From NCBI RefSeq assembly GCF_003290025.1, contig NZ_QNHG01000003.1, positions 130,497 to 194,496 on the forward strand: 64,000 bases of DNA, given 5' to 3'. The notes under the pieces are model-generated. The model did no database searches. It saw nothing but the letters and a program-made list of their open reading frames with translations, and had not been told where the DNA came from. Positions 28,668-36,706 of the stretch are shown piece after piece; the stretch's first letter is position 1; every line of letters begins with the position of its first letter. Source of the stretch: Pseudogemmobacter bohemicus. Lineage in GTDB: Bacteria > Pseudomonadota > Alphaproteobacteria > Rhodobacterales > Rhodobacteraceae. The translations under genes and the position numbers were made by a program.

Positions 28668-29683
28668 TGCTGCTGCGCGGTTCCGAGGCCAACCGTTATC
28701 TGGCAAAGCCCGATCCGGCCCGCGCGGGGCTCCTGATCTTTGGCGCCGATACGATGCGGGTCGCGCTGAAACGCCAGGCGGCGATTCTCTCGCTGATCGG
28801 ACCCGAGGGCGAGGCCGAGATGCGGCTTTCGCGGATGGCGGGCACCGATCTGCGCAAGGACCAGGCGGCTTTGTCGGATGCGGTCAAGGCGGTCGGCTTC
28901 TTCCCCGGCCCGCGCGTGGCCTTTGTCGAGGATGCGACCGACGGGCTGAGCGCGACCTTCGAGGCAGCGCTGAAGGACTGGAAACCGGGCGATGCGGTGA
29001 TCGTTGCCACGGCGGGCGATCTGAAAGGCAAATCGGCGCTGAAAACGCTGTTTGAAAAGCTGCCCAATACGGTCTGTATCGGGCTTTACGATGATCCGCC
29101 GACCCGCGAAGAGATCGAGGCCGAGCTGGCAAAGGCGGGGCTCTCGCAGATCCCGCCTCAGGTGATGGATGATCTGATCCAGCTGGCGCGCGCGCTGGAT
29201 CCGGGCGATTTCCGCCAGACGCTGGAAAAGATCGCGCTTTATAAATGGCAGGACCCTGCGCCGCTGACCCCTGCAGAGGTGGCGGCGCTGGCTCCGGCGA
29301 CGATTGATGCCGAGGTGGATGAGCTGCTGAATGCCGTGGCCGAGGGGCAGAGCCGCCAGGTGGGCATTCTGATGCTGCGGCTGGGCGGGCAGGGGGTGCT
29401 GCCGGTGACCCTCTGCATCCAGGCGCTGCGTCATTTCCGCACCCTGCATGTTGCGGCAAGCGATCCGGGTGGCGCCGGGATCGGGCTGCAAAAGGCGCGG
29501 GTCTTCGGGCCGCGTCGTGACCGGATGCAGGGGCAGCTGCGGAAATGGGGGATGCTGAGCCTTGAACCCGCGATTGCCGATCTGGTCGAAGCCGATCTGA
29601 CATTGCGCTCGACGCTGAAAGTGCCGGGGCTGGCGCTGGTCGAGCGGGTTTTCCTGCGCATCGCGGCGCGGGCCGGGCGCTGA
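28667..29683 (+). CDS. holA: DNA polymerase III delta subunit
   Basis: A 338-residue clamp-loader subunit that opens the beta clamp. The family sequence is seen in LIFGADTMRV at the N-terminus, the FFPGPRVAFVEDATDGL block, and the C-terminal GMLSLEPAIADLVEADLTLRS. Its start codon ATG shares one base with the lptE stop (TGATG). The leuS-lptE-holA order is as in other Gram-negatives. A strong hairpin terminator follows. Confidence 0.93.
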   Translation: MLLRGSEANRYLAKPDPARAGLLIFGADTMRVALKRQAAILSLIGPEGEAEMRLSRMAGTDLRKDQAALSDAVKAVGFFPGPRVAFVEDATDGLSATFEAALKDWKPGDAVIVATAGDLKGKSALKTLFEKLPNTVCIGLYDDPPTREEIEAELAKAGLSQIPPQVMDDLIQLARALDPGDFRQTLEKIALYKWQDPAPLTPAEVAALAPATIDAEVDELLNAVAEGQSRQVGILMLRLGGQGVLPVTLCIQALRHFRTLHVAASDPGGAGIGLQKARVFGPRRDRMQGQLRKWGMLSLEPAIADLVEADLTLRSTLKVPGLALVERVFLRIAARAGR

Positions 29684-29725
29684 TCGCACCGGCTCCCGGC
29701 AAGGCAGATTCTGCTGAGGCATAAA

Positions 29726-29747
29726 AAAGGCGGCAGATGCCGCCTTT
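29726..29747. terminator. Bidirectional terminator between holA and DUF3576 gene
   Basis: A perfect 9-bp stem (AAAGGCGGC / GCCGCCTTT) with loop AGAT has an A-run on one side and T's on the other. It lies in a 102-base gap between convergent genes. Confidence 0.85.
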
Positions 29748-29785
29748 GTCGTTTCAGATTTTGCCGATCCAGACTTTGACTGCGA

Positions 29786-30307
29786 TCAGAGCTTGCTGTC
29801 GCGGATCCGCAGCTGCCGTGCCCGGGTGAGAATCGCATCCTCTACGGCGCGGACGGTTTCGGGTGCCACGGCGCCGCCACCCTGGCTTTGCATCGCGATC
29901 TTGAGGCTGCGCGCCTCAAGTGCCGGATCCTGCACATAAATCGTGGCGCGGTAGGCGCGGCCGCCACCTGGCGGACGGCCATAGCCGGTCACGATCACGC
30001 CGGTGAAGGGATCGACGCTTTCGATCGGCAGGAAGTTCAGCACCTCAAGCGAGGCCTGCCAGATATACTTGTTCACTTCGACGGTGACATTCGGGTCGTC
30101 GCTGGCCCCGAAGAGGTTCCAGATCGTGCCGCCCTCACGGTTGGCTCTTTCGCGCGAATTGCCCAGTTGCGAAGTCGTCTGTTTCGCGCCCGAGGTCGCC
30201 CCGGCGCGGGTTTCCTCTGCCGTGCCGCCATTCTTGCCGCCGCAAGCCGCAAGGGTGACAAGCAGGCCACCACAAAGAAGATTGCGCGCGGATTTCGCCA
30301 GAGCCAT
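29786..30307 (-). CDS. DUF3576 lipoprotein
   Basis: A 173-residue lipoprotein with lipobox LVTLAACGG (lipidated Cys22). The body matches the alphaproteobacterial DUF3576 family: TIWNLFGASDDPNVTVEVNK, then LNFLPIESVDPFTGVIVT, then a RTIR-type C-terminus. These proteins are outer-membrane linked and of unknown role. A GGGAG lies 7 bases before the start. It is monocistronic, divergent from the porin. Confidence 0.85.
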   Translation of the reverse strand: MALAKSARNLLCGGLLVTLAACGGKNGGTAEETRAGATSGAKQTTSQLGNSRERANREGGTIWNLFGASDDPNVTVEVNKYIWQASLEVLNFLPIESVDPFTGVIVTGYGRPPGGGRAYRATIYVQDPALEARSLKIAMQSQGGGAVAPETVRAVEDAILTRARQLRIRDSKL

Positions 30308-30624
30308 CGGAAACTCCCGTTTAACTTAAACGGCTGTCTAGCTTAGCCACCTGTATGGAACAAGGCTTTTTGGCCAGATGGCCACGCGAGGCGGCGGCGC
30401 CATGCCTGCCACATACCTGGCAGGGCGCATCCAGGGGGCGGCGGGTGATCGCGCCCGCCAGGGGCGAAAAGGCACTGTGACTTTGCTGCACCATCGCCGA
30501 GGCGTTTCCGGGGCGACATTGCCATGATTATTGCAATCAGGCCCCGAGAGGCAGAAATACGGTCCATACCCAATTCGGATTCCCCTGAGTTGGGCCATCC
30601 TTGGAAGTCAATCGAGGGAATACG
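30308..30624 (+). other. Divergent gap and porin leader with a 10-bp hairpin
   Basis: No gene is seen in this 317-base gap. A stem CCCAATTCGG / CTGAGTTGGG (30569-30594, two G-T pairs, 6-base loop) lies about 30 bases before the porin start and would form a stable 5'-leader hairpin. No clear -35/-10 pair was found. A CAATCGAGGGAATACG sequence gives the ribosome site. Confidence 0.5.
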
Positions 30625-31593
30625 ATGAAAAAGCTTCTTATCGCAACCACCGCTCTGGTTGCCGGCGCTTCGGCAGCCGCTGCTGATGTGACCATTTCGG
30701 GCTACGGCCGTTTCGGTCTGCAATATGTCGAAGACCGTGGCGGCGTTCTCGCCACTAACACCGAAAACACCATCATCTCCTCGCGGCTGCGTCTGAACAT
30801 CGACGCCACCACTGAGACCGATGTTGGCGTGACCTTCGGCGCACGTCTGCGCGTTCAGTATGACGATGGCGATGCATATTCGGACTTCAACACCGCTCGC
30901 TTCTCGGTCGGATACGAAGGTCTGAATGTTCAGGTCGGCAACGTCGACACCGCATGGGACTCGGTTGGCCTGACCTATAATTCGGAAATGGGTTACGAAG
31001 ACAGCTCGTTCGGTGACGCTCAGAACGGCTTCTACGCTTACGAATCGAAGGGTTCGGTTGGCGGCGTTTCCGGCGGTTACACCGGTGTTGCTGCAACCTA
31101 CTCGATCGCTGACATCAACCTGTATTTCTCGTACGTTGACCCGAACCAGTACGTAAAAGATCTCGGTGCTGGTGTTGATGAAGAAATCGGCCTTGCGGCT
31201 GACTGGTCGAATGGCCAGATCTCGGTTGCAGCCGGTATCAATCTGTCGTCGGCTGGCGTGAAAGACAACGATGACTACTTCATCGGTGCTGCCTACAACT
31301 TCGGTGACGGCAATGTCGGCCTGAACTACTACGACTACAACACCGCTGCTGGCGGCGTGTCGGATTCCTCGCAAGTCACCCTGTACGGCAACTACACCTT
31401 CGGCGCGACCACGCTCCGCGCTTATGTGTCGGATTGGGATCGCGCAAACTACGACACCGCTTACGGTATCGGCGCTGACTACTCGCTCGGCGAAGGCGCT
31501 CGTCTCTCGGGCTCGATCCAGTCGGGCTTCGGCGATGCAGCTGGTAACAACCAGGGCACCCGCGCTGACGTCGGCGTGCGCTTCGACTTCTGA
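30625..31593 (+). CDS. Outer-membrane porin
   Basis: A 322-residue beta-barrel porin of the alphaproteobacterial gram-negative porin type. The signal peptide (MKKLLIATTALVAGASAAAA) is followed by DVTISGYGRFGLQY, and the chain ends in Phe (GVRFDF) as needed for BAM-dependent insertion. Alternating beta-strands fill the body. Codon use is biased to GGT, GCT, CTG and AAC, unlike neighbours, which is typical of a very highly expressed gene. A strong terminator follows. I chose the ATG at 30625. A TTG 24 bases upstream is also open but lacks support. Confidence 0.93.
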   Translation: MKKLLIATTALVAGASAAAADVTISGYGRFGLQYVEDRGGVLATNTENTIISSRLRLNIDATTETDVGVTFGARLRVQYDDGDAYSDFNTARFSVGYEGLNVQVGNVDTAWDSVGLTYNSEMGYEDSSFGDAQNGFYAYESKGSVGGVSGGYTGVAATYSIADINLYFSYVDPNQYVKDLGAGVDEEIGLAADWSNGQISVAAGINLSSAGVKDNDDYFIGAAYNFGDGNVGLNYYDYNTAAGGVSDSSQVTLYGNYTFGATTLRAYVSDWDRANYDTAYGIGADYSLGEGARLSGSIQSGFGDAAGNNQGTRADVGVRFDF

Positions 31594-31616
31594 TCTTAAC
31601 GGATCAATGTCTAAGG

Positions 31617-31641
31617 AAAGAGCGGGCTTTGCCCGCTCTTT
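31617..31641 (+). terminator. Intrinsic terminator after porin
   Basis: An 11-bp stem (AAAGAGCGGGC / GCCCGCTCTTT) with a 3-base loop and T-run, 24 bases past the porin stop. Confidence 0.9.
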
Positions 31642-31715
31642 TCATTTCCGGCGTTTCCCTTCCGCGCCCGGGCGTTGTAATCAATGCGGGTTCTGAGGCA
31701 GCAAGGGCACGGGCA

Positions 31716-32372
31716 ATGTCACTCACCGGGATCACTGCAAGGCTGCGCGAGGCCGAGAAATCCGCCGGTCGGGCCGAGGGCTCCGTCACCCTGATCGCCG
31801 TGTCAAAGGTGCAGCCCTCTCCCAGGGTCGAGGCCGTGCTGGATGAGGGTCAGCGCGTTTTCGGCGAGAATTACGTCCAGGAGGCCGCGTTCAAATGGCC
31901 GACCTGGCGGGCGAAATATGCCGGCATCAAGCTGCATATGATTGGGCCCCTGCAAAGCAACAAGGCCAAGGTCGCGGTCGATCTGTTCGATGCGATCCAT
32001 TCGGTTGACCGCCCCTCGCTGGCCGAGCGGCTGGCCAATCTGGCCAATGCGCGTGGCGCCAGCCCCGATCTCTTCATCCAGATCAATACCGGCGAAGAGC
32101 CGCAAAAGGCCGGTATCCTGCCGGGACAGGCCGATGACTTCATCGCCGCCTGCCGCGCCATGTATCTGCCGGTGGTCGGGCTGATGTGTATCCCGCCCGA
32201 TGGCGAAGACCCAGGTTCGCATTTCCGCATGCTGGCGCAGATCGCCGAACGCAACGGGGTTGAGGGCCTTTCCATGGGCATGAGCTCGGATTTCGAGCTG
32301 GCGGTCGCCCATGGCGCGACCCATATCCGCGTCGGCTCGGCGATTTTCGGGGATCGTGCCTACGCGAAATAG
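31716..32372 (+). CDS. YggS/PROSC-family PLP-binding protein
   Basis: A 218-residue protein of the YggS / PLP homeostasis family, which buffers pyridoxal phosphate. The PLP-binding lysine is in LIAVSKVQPSP (about K31). Other family blocks are FGENYVQEA, HMIGPLQSNK, GLMCIPP and GMSSDFELA, then the phosphate-loop region HIRVGSAIFG. I chose the ATG at 31716, which gives the standard length. An in-frame start 87 bases earlier would run through the porin terminator. Its 3' end overlaps the 3' end of the convergent YkuD-fold gene by 13 bases. Confidence 0.93.
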   Translation: MSLTGITARLREAEKSAGRAEGSVTLIAVSKVQPSPRVEAVLDEGQRVFGENYVQEAAFKWPTWRAKYAGIKLHMIGPLQSNKAKVAVDLFDAIHSVDRPSLAERLANLANARGASPDLFIQINTGEEPQKAGILPGQADDFIAACRAMYLPVVGLMCIPPDGEDPGSHFRMLAQIAERNGVEGLSMGMSSDFELAVAHGATHIRVGSAIFGDRAYAK

Positions 32373-32884
32373 GGCACGATCAGCCTGGTTCCCGGGCGGA
32401 TCTGCCGCGCGATCCGCAAGAGATCGGGTTGCGAAAAGGCGATACAGCCGGCGGTCGGCCAGCCGGGGCGACGCCAGGAATGCAGAAAAATCGCCGATCC
32501 CCGGCCCGGAATGGCATCCGGCCAGTTCCAGTCGGTGACCAGAACCAGATCATATTGGGGATCGGAGCGGCGCAGATCCTCGTGGGAAAAGCCATGCGGC
32601 GCCCGGACATGCGAATTATAGGCCGGATCGCGACTGTCATCGGACCACAAATCACCCGGGATCAGCGGCTCTGCCCAGGCCGGAACCTGTTGCCGCGCCA
32701 GCCGGTCCGGGCGGTAAAAGCCGCCGACAATGTGATGCAGGCCAACAGGCGTTGCCCCGTCGCCCTCGCGTTTCCCGCGTGAGACGCCGCCGCGCCCGAT
32801 GGTGCAGGCATAGCGCTGGCCGCGAAACATCAGGCCGGTCGGGGTCAGAACCAGATCGCCAGCGCTTTGCCCGGGATGGATCAC
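32360..32884 (-). CDS. YkuD-fold (L,D-transpeptidase-like) protein
   Basis: A 174-residue protein with the active-site block [17 protein letters not shown], that is a His followed by T-A-G-C in place of the usual SHGC of L,D-transpeptidases. Such enzymes cross-link or edit peptidoglycan. I chose a GTG at 32884, whose GTGA overlaps the ribA stop. That start gives no signal peptide, which is odd for a periplasmic enzyme. An upstream frame exists inside ribA but is also without a signal sequence. The function is uncertain. Confidence 0.7.
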   Translation of the reverse strand: MIHPGQSAGDLVLTPTGLMFRGQRYACTIGRGGVSRGKREGDGATPVGLHHIVGGFYRPDRLARQQVPAWAEPLIPGDLWSDDSRDPAYNSHVRAPHGFSHEDLRRSDPQYDLVLVTDWNWPDAIPGRGSAIFLHSWRRPGWPTAGCIAFSQPDLLRIARQIRPGTRLIVPYFA

Positions 32885-33993
32885 AGCAAATGCCCCGATT
32901 TCGCGGCCTTGGTGGCAAGATAGGCCGCGTTTTCCCGGGTCTTGCCGACCTTCAGCGGCACCCGTTCCACCACTTTCAGCCCGCATGAATCCAGCATCGC
33001 CACTTTGCGCGGGTTGTTGGTCAACAGACGCACCTCACGGAAGCCGAGGCCGCGGAGCAGTTCTGCCCCGATGCGGAAATCGCGCTCGTCATCTTCGAAT
33101 CCCAGCCGGTGATTGGCATCGACCGTATCAAAGCCCTGATCCTGCAAGGAATAAGCGCGCATTTTATTGGCAAGGCCAATGCCGCGCCCCTCCTGGTTCA
33201 GATAGAGCAGGACGCCCGCGCCTTCCTCGCCCATCTGGGTCAGCGCGGCATGAAGCTGCGGCCCGCAATCGCATTTCAGGCTGCCCAGCACATCGCCGGT
33301 GAAACAGGCGGAATGGAGCCGCGCCAGCACCGGACGGTCGCGCGCCGGCTGGCCGATCTCGATTGCATAATGCTCATCGCCGCCATCATCGGGGCGAAAG
33401 ACATGCAGCCTGCCGGCACCAGCCAGCGCCATCGGCAGCCGGGCCGAGACCACATCGTCAAAGGGCGCCAGCCGCGACAGCGCCGGCAGCGCCTCGTCGA
33501 TCCGAAGGAAGGTCAGCCCGTGATCGGCCGCCAGCACCAGTGGGTTCTCGACCCGCACCAGCAGCGCGGCGGGCAAGAGATGCGCGGATTTCGTCAGCAG
33601 TACCGCCGTCCGGTGCAGCACACCCGAGCCGCCGTAAAGCCCCCTGACCGGCCCTTTCATCGGCACCCTCAGATCGTCCTGCGGATCGGCAATCGCCTTG
33701 AGCCAGGCGGTGTCGGCGCTTGCAGGCACTGCGATCCGGGCGATGTCGCCATCGCAGGCAAAGGCCTTCAGCGTTTCGGCCCGCCAGGCGGTCAATGCCA
33801 GTTCCGGCTCGCCGAAGCTGCGCAAAGCCGCGAGGCGCGCGGGCTCCAGCGGCTCGATGGCGATGGCCAGAGCAGCCTCGCCCTCACCCGCCAGCAGCAC
33901 CGGCACACCCATCCGCAAATCGCCGCGCGCCCGCGACAGGCGCTCGGTGATATCGGGTCCAAGCGAAGAAAAGGGGCCGGCTGCTGCAGTCAT
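32881..33993 (-). CDS. ribA: GTP cyclohydrolase II with N-terminal extension
   Basis: A 370-residue protein. The C-terminal about 200 residues are GTP cyclohydrolase II, the first step of riboflavin synthesis. The zinc Cys motif [15 protein letters not shown] (three Cys), the GTP block [13 protein letters not shown], and the [14 protein letters not shown] and LLTNNPRKV motifs are intact. The N-terminal about 160 residues are not a recognised DHBP synthase, though they contain short blocks such as [11 protein letters not shown] chose the ATG at 33993 because AGGAG lies 7 bases upstream. The frame is open for 45 more codons. Confidence 0.93.
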   Translation of the reverse strand: MTAAAGPFSSLGPDITERLSRARGDLRMGVPVLLAGEGEAALAIAIEPLEPARLAALRSFGEPELALTAWRAETLKAFACDGDIARIAVPASADTAWLKAIADPQDDLRVPMKGPVRGLYGGSGVLHRTAVLLTKSAHLLPAALLVRVENPLVLAADHGLTFLRIDEALPALSRLAPFDDVVSARLPMALAGAGRLHVFRPDDGGDEHYAIEIGQPARDRPVLARLHSACFTGDVLGSLKCDCGPQLHAALTQMGEEGAGVLLYLNQEGRGIGLANKMRAYSLQDQGFDTVDANHRLGFEDDERDFRIGAELLRGLGFREVRLLTNNPRKVAMLDSCGLKVVERVPLKVGKTRENAAYLATKAAKSGHLL

Positions 33994-34148
33994 CACACGT
34001 CTCCTGGCCCCGTTAATCTGGTCGCGGGATGACAGAATTGAAATATATCCCGCTCCTGCGACACGAGGCCGTGACTCCCTTGTCGCAAATCTTGCGGGAA
34101 ATGTGAACGCGCCGCATCTGTTTCTCAAGGAAACGAAAGGACCGTATC

Positions 34149-34835
34149 ATGGCCCAGCTGCGCAAAATTCTTCTGGTGGATGACGATGACGACCTCAGGG
34201 AGGCCTTGTCCGAGCAACTGGTGATGACCGAGGATTTCGACGTCTTCGAGGGCCGCACTGGCGCCGAGGGGATGGAGAAGGCCAAGGCCGCCATCTATGA
34301 CCTGGTGATTCTCGATGTCGGGCTGCCCGATACCGATGGGCGCGAGCTGTGCCGCCGCATGCGCAAGGCCGGCGTGAAATGCCCGATCACGATGCTGACG
34401 GGCCATGACACCGATGCGGATACGATCCTTGGCCTTGATTCCGGTGCCAATGATTATGTGACCAAGCCCTTCAAATTCCCGGTATTGCTGGCCCGCATCC
34501 GCGCGCAGCTGCGCACGCATGAACAGTCAGAGGATGCTGTGTTCCAGCTTGGCCCGTATTCCTTCCGTCCGGCGCAGAAGCTGCTGGTCGATGAGAAGGA
34601 GAAGAAGATCCGCCTGACCGAGAAAGAGACCAATATCCTGAAATTCCTCTACCGCGCGCAATCGGGCGTGGTTGCGCGGGATGTGCTCTTGCATGAGGTC
34701 TGGGGCTATAATGCGGGGGTCACGACCCATACGCTTGAGACCCATATCTACCGGCTGCGGCAGAAGATCGAGCCCGATCCCTCGAATGCGCGGCTGCTGG
34801 TGACGGAAAGCGGCGGCTACCGGCTGGTCGCCTGA
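34149..34835 (+). CDS. Orphan OmpR/PhoB-type response regulator (CenR-like)
   Basis: A 228-residue response regulator. The receiver has the acidic cluster VDDDDDL, the phospho-acceptor Asp56 in LVILDVGLPD, Thr84 and Lys106 (VTKPFKF). The DNA-binding winged helix ends with TLETHIYRLRQKI and ESGGYRLVA. No histidine kinase gene is adjacent. The sequence and orphan status resemble CenR, the essential envelope and cell-division regulator of Rhodobacter and Caulobacter. That name is an inference. Confidence 0.9.
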   Translation: MAQLRKILLVDDDDDLREALSEQLVMTEDFDVFEGRTGAEGMEKAKAAIYDLVILDVGLPDTDGRELCRRMRKAGVKCPITMLTGHDTDADTILGLDSGANDYVTKPFKFPVLLARIRAQLRTHEQSEDAVFQLGPYSFRPAQKLLVDEKEKKIRLTEKETNILKFLYRAQSGVVARDVLLHEVWGYNAGVTTHTLETHIYRLRQKIEPDPSNARLLVTESGGYRLVA

Positions 34836-34929
34836 CTTGTTGCGACCGTGCCGTCCAGCGAAAAGTCGCTGCAATTCGACATAATGTCGCTTGATTCACC
34901 GCGCCTTAATGCATTGCGGCGCATGATGG

Positions 34930-35036
34930 CGTGGTGAGGCCGGTTCCTCCGGTCTGAGAGTTCCCCTTGCCGTGTCGGGGTTATGGCACGGCATCCTCCC
35001 TGTTGGACTGGCCGGGCTTTTGCCCGGCCTTTTTTT
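34930..35036 (+). ncRNA. Candidate small RNA A with CCTCCC motif and intrinsic terminator
   Basis: No reading frame here looks coding. Three hairpins run in order: AGGCCGG / CCGGTCT with loop TTCCT (34937-34955), TGCCGTG / CACGGCA (34968-34993), then an unpaired TCCTCCCTGTTGGACT, then a perfect GGCCGGGC / GCCCGGCC stem with TTTT loop and seven T's (35010-35036). This is the layout of a regulatory small RNA with anti-Shine-Dalgarno-like loops. A dyad CGACAT-A-ATGTCG containing a -10-like CATAAT lies at 34877-34889. Resemblance to CcsR/cuckoo RNAs is an inference. Confidence 0.5.
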
Positions 35037-35139
35037 GTGCATGGGCTGCGGGCTGGTGACACTGCCCGACCGACTGTTGCAGCCTTGCACTGGTCCTTGC
35101 CCTTGCGCCGGGACAGGAACCGCCGCATTTCATGGTTGG

Positions 35140-35226
35140 GCCGTTTCATGCTATGGATGCCACACCTCCCTGTTGGACTTTGCCCGGTGTCTCGCGTTCC
35201 TCATCTGCGGTGCCGGGCTTTCTTTT
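35140..35226 (+). ncRNA. Candidate small RNA B, tandem relative of A
   Basis: The 15 bases CCTCCCTGTTGGACT of candidate A recur exactly at 35165-35179. They are again followed by a GCCCGG / CCGGGC stem (35182-35187 with 35213-35218) and a T-rich tract (TTTCTTTT). The upstream hairpins of A are not clearly conserved. It lies in the same 443-base gap, just before xthA. Confidence 0.4.
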
Positions 35227-35278
35227 GCGCCGTTGTCGGCCTAGTCTCCGCCCCGGAACACGTTTGCCGGAGAGAGAG

Positions 35279-36067
35279 ATGAGCTTTACCCTCGCCACCT
35301 GGAACATCAATTCCGTGCGTCTGCGCGAAGGGCTGGTGTCAAAGCTGCTTTCCGAGGACGCGCCGGAGGTGCTGTGCCTGCAGGAGATCAAGACGCCGAT
35401 CGATAAGTTTCCGACCGAAAGCTTTGCGGCGCTTGGCTATCGCTACATGGTGGCGCGCGGGCAGAAAGGCTATAACGGCGTGGCGATCCTGTCGAAACTG
35501 CCGCTGGAGGATGCGGGGGACCGCGATTATGCGGCGCTTGGCCATGCGCGGCATGTGGCGGCAAAGCTGGAAAACGGTGTCACGGTCCACAATTTCTATG
35601 TGCCGGCAGGAGGCGATATTCCCGACCGTGAGCAGAATGTGAAATTCGGCCAGAAACTCGATTTCCTGACCGAGATGCGCGATGTGTTCCATGCGGACCG
35701 GCCGGAAAAGGCCATTCTGGTCGGAGATCTGAACATCGCGCCGCGCGAGGATGACGTCTGGAGTCATAAGCAGCTTCTGAAAATCGTCAGCCATACGCCC
35801 ATCGAGGTCGAGCATCTTGGCGCGGCACAGGAGGCCGGCAAATGGGTGGATATCACCCGCCAGGACATACCCGGGGGCCGGCTGTATTCCTGGTGGAGCT
35901 ACCGCGCCGCCGATTGGGATGGTGCCGATAAAGGCCGGCGGCTGGATCATATCTGGGCAACCCCGGATATCGCGAATGCGGGCCACGGCTCGCGCATCCT
36001 GCGCGCGGCGCGGGGCTGGGAACAGCCCTCCGACCACGTCCCGGTCTTCGCAACATTCGACCTCTAG
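35279..36067 (+). CDS. xthA: Exodeoxyribonuclease III (AP endonuclease)
   Basis: A 262-residue endonuclease/exonuclease/phosphatase-fold enzyme that cuts at abasic sites in base-excision repair. Family motifs are LATWNINSVRLR at the N-terminus, LCLQEIKT, the DLNIAPREDDVW block, RLDHIWAT, and the terminal SDHVPVFATF. All catalytic Asp, Glu, Asn and His are present. I chose the ATG at 35279 because CCGGAGAGAGAG precedes it. An earlier frame runs through the small-RNA region. Confidence 0.95.
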   Translation: MSFTLATWNINSVRLREGLVSKLLSEDAPEVLCLQEIKTPIDKFPTESFAALGYRYMVARGQKGYNGVAILSKLPLEDAGDRDYAALGHARHVAAKLENGVTVHNFYVPAGGDIPDREQNVKFGQKLDFLTEMRDVFHADRPEKAILVGDLNIAPREDDVWSHKQLLKIVSHTPIEVEHLGAAQEAGKWVDITRQDIPGGRLYSWWSYRAADWDGADKGRRLDHIWATPDIANAGHGSRILRAARGWEQPSDHVPVFATFDL

Positions 36068-36073
36068 GCGCCT

Positions 36074-36119
36074 CCGATTTCTTGCAAGAAATCGGCCCGT
36101 TTTGTGGTCACAAAACGGG
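36074..36119. terminator. Two adjacent perfect palindromes between convergent xthA and TlpA-like genes
   Basis: A 22-bp perfect palindrome (half-site CCGATTTCTTG, 36074-36095) is followed directly by an 11-bp stem CCCGTTTTGTG / CACAAAACGGG (36096-36119). The stems are A/T-rich inside and there is no long T-run. They sit 7 bases past xthA and 6 bases past the facing gene, so termination in both directions is the simplest role. Confidence 0.6.
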
Positions 36120-36124
36120 TTGCG

Positions 36125-36679
36125 CTATTGGCTGTCGATCAGCGCCGCAAGCACCGCCTGCGCATTTGCGCTGTCCCATTCCGCGTCCCCGATCATGCGC
36201 GCGACTTCCTGGCCCTCGGGGTTCAGGATCACGGTAACCGGCAGCGCCATCACGCCCATCTGCCGCGAAAGCTCTGATTTCGGATCGCGCAGGATCGGCA
36301 GATCGGTGATCGCGGCCTCGGTGTAAAAGCGCTCTATCGCGGCGGGCTCATTTCTGCCCGTCGCCACCGGCACCACGGCCAGATCCGGCATCGCCTGTTG
36401 CAGCCGGTTCAGCGAGGGCATCTCGGCCCGGCATGGCGCGCACCAGGTGGCCCAGAAATTCAGCACCACCCATTTGCCGCGATAATCTTCCAGCGAGGCG
36501 GGCGCGTCGTCCAGCGTCACCAGCGCGGCCTTCGGCAGATCCACCGGTATCTCATGCAGCGCGAGCTTCTTCATATCGCCCTCGCGCAGCGCCGCCACAT
36601 TCCCCGCCACATCCTCCGCCAGGGCCACATTTGCACCAAGCGTCAGCGCGGTATAAAGAGCCGCCAGAAACAGCCGCAT
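36125..36679 (-). CDS. TlpA-like periplasmic thioredoxin
   Basis: A 184-residue exported thioredoxin-fold protein. A signal peptide ([21 protein letters not shown]) is followed by a TlpA/ResA-type domain with active site [16 protein letters not shown] (CAPC at 80-83) and a cis-Pro in MALPVTVIL. Such proteins reduce periplasmic disulfides, often for cytochrome maturation. I chose the ATG at 36679 from the signal peptide. It is divergent from argH with only 27 bases between start codons. Confidence 0.88.
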   Translation of the reverse strand: MRLFLAALYTALTLGANVALAEDVAGNVAALREGDMKKLALHEIPVDLPKAALVTLDDAPASLEDYRGKWVVLNFWATWCAPCRAEMPSLNRLQQAMPDLAVVPVATGRNEPAAIERFYTEAAITDLPILRDPKSELSRQMGVMALPVTVILNPEGQEVARMIGDAEWDSANAQAVLAALIDSQ

Positions 36680-36706
36680 CACAACTCCATTCTTCCGAGG
36701 CCCCGC

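Noticed and set aside
33994-34148. An FMN riboswitch upstream of ribA.
   Set aside because: No conserved RFN-element boxes are seen. The gap has only a 7-bp GCGGGAT/ATCCCGC dyad.
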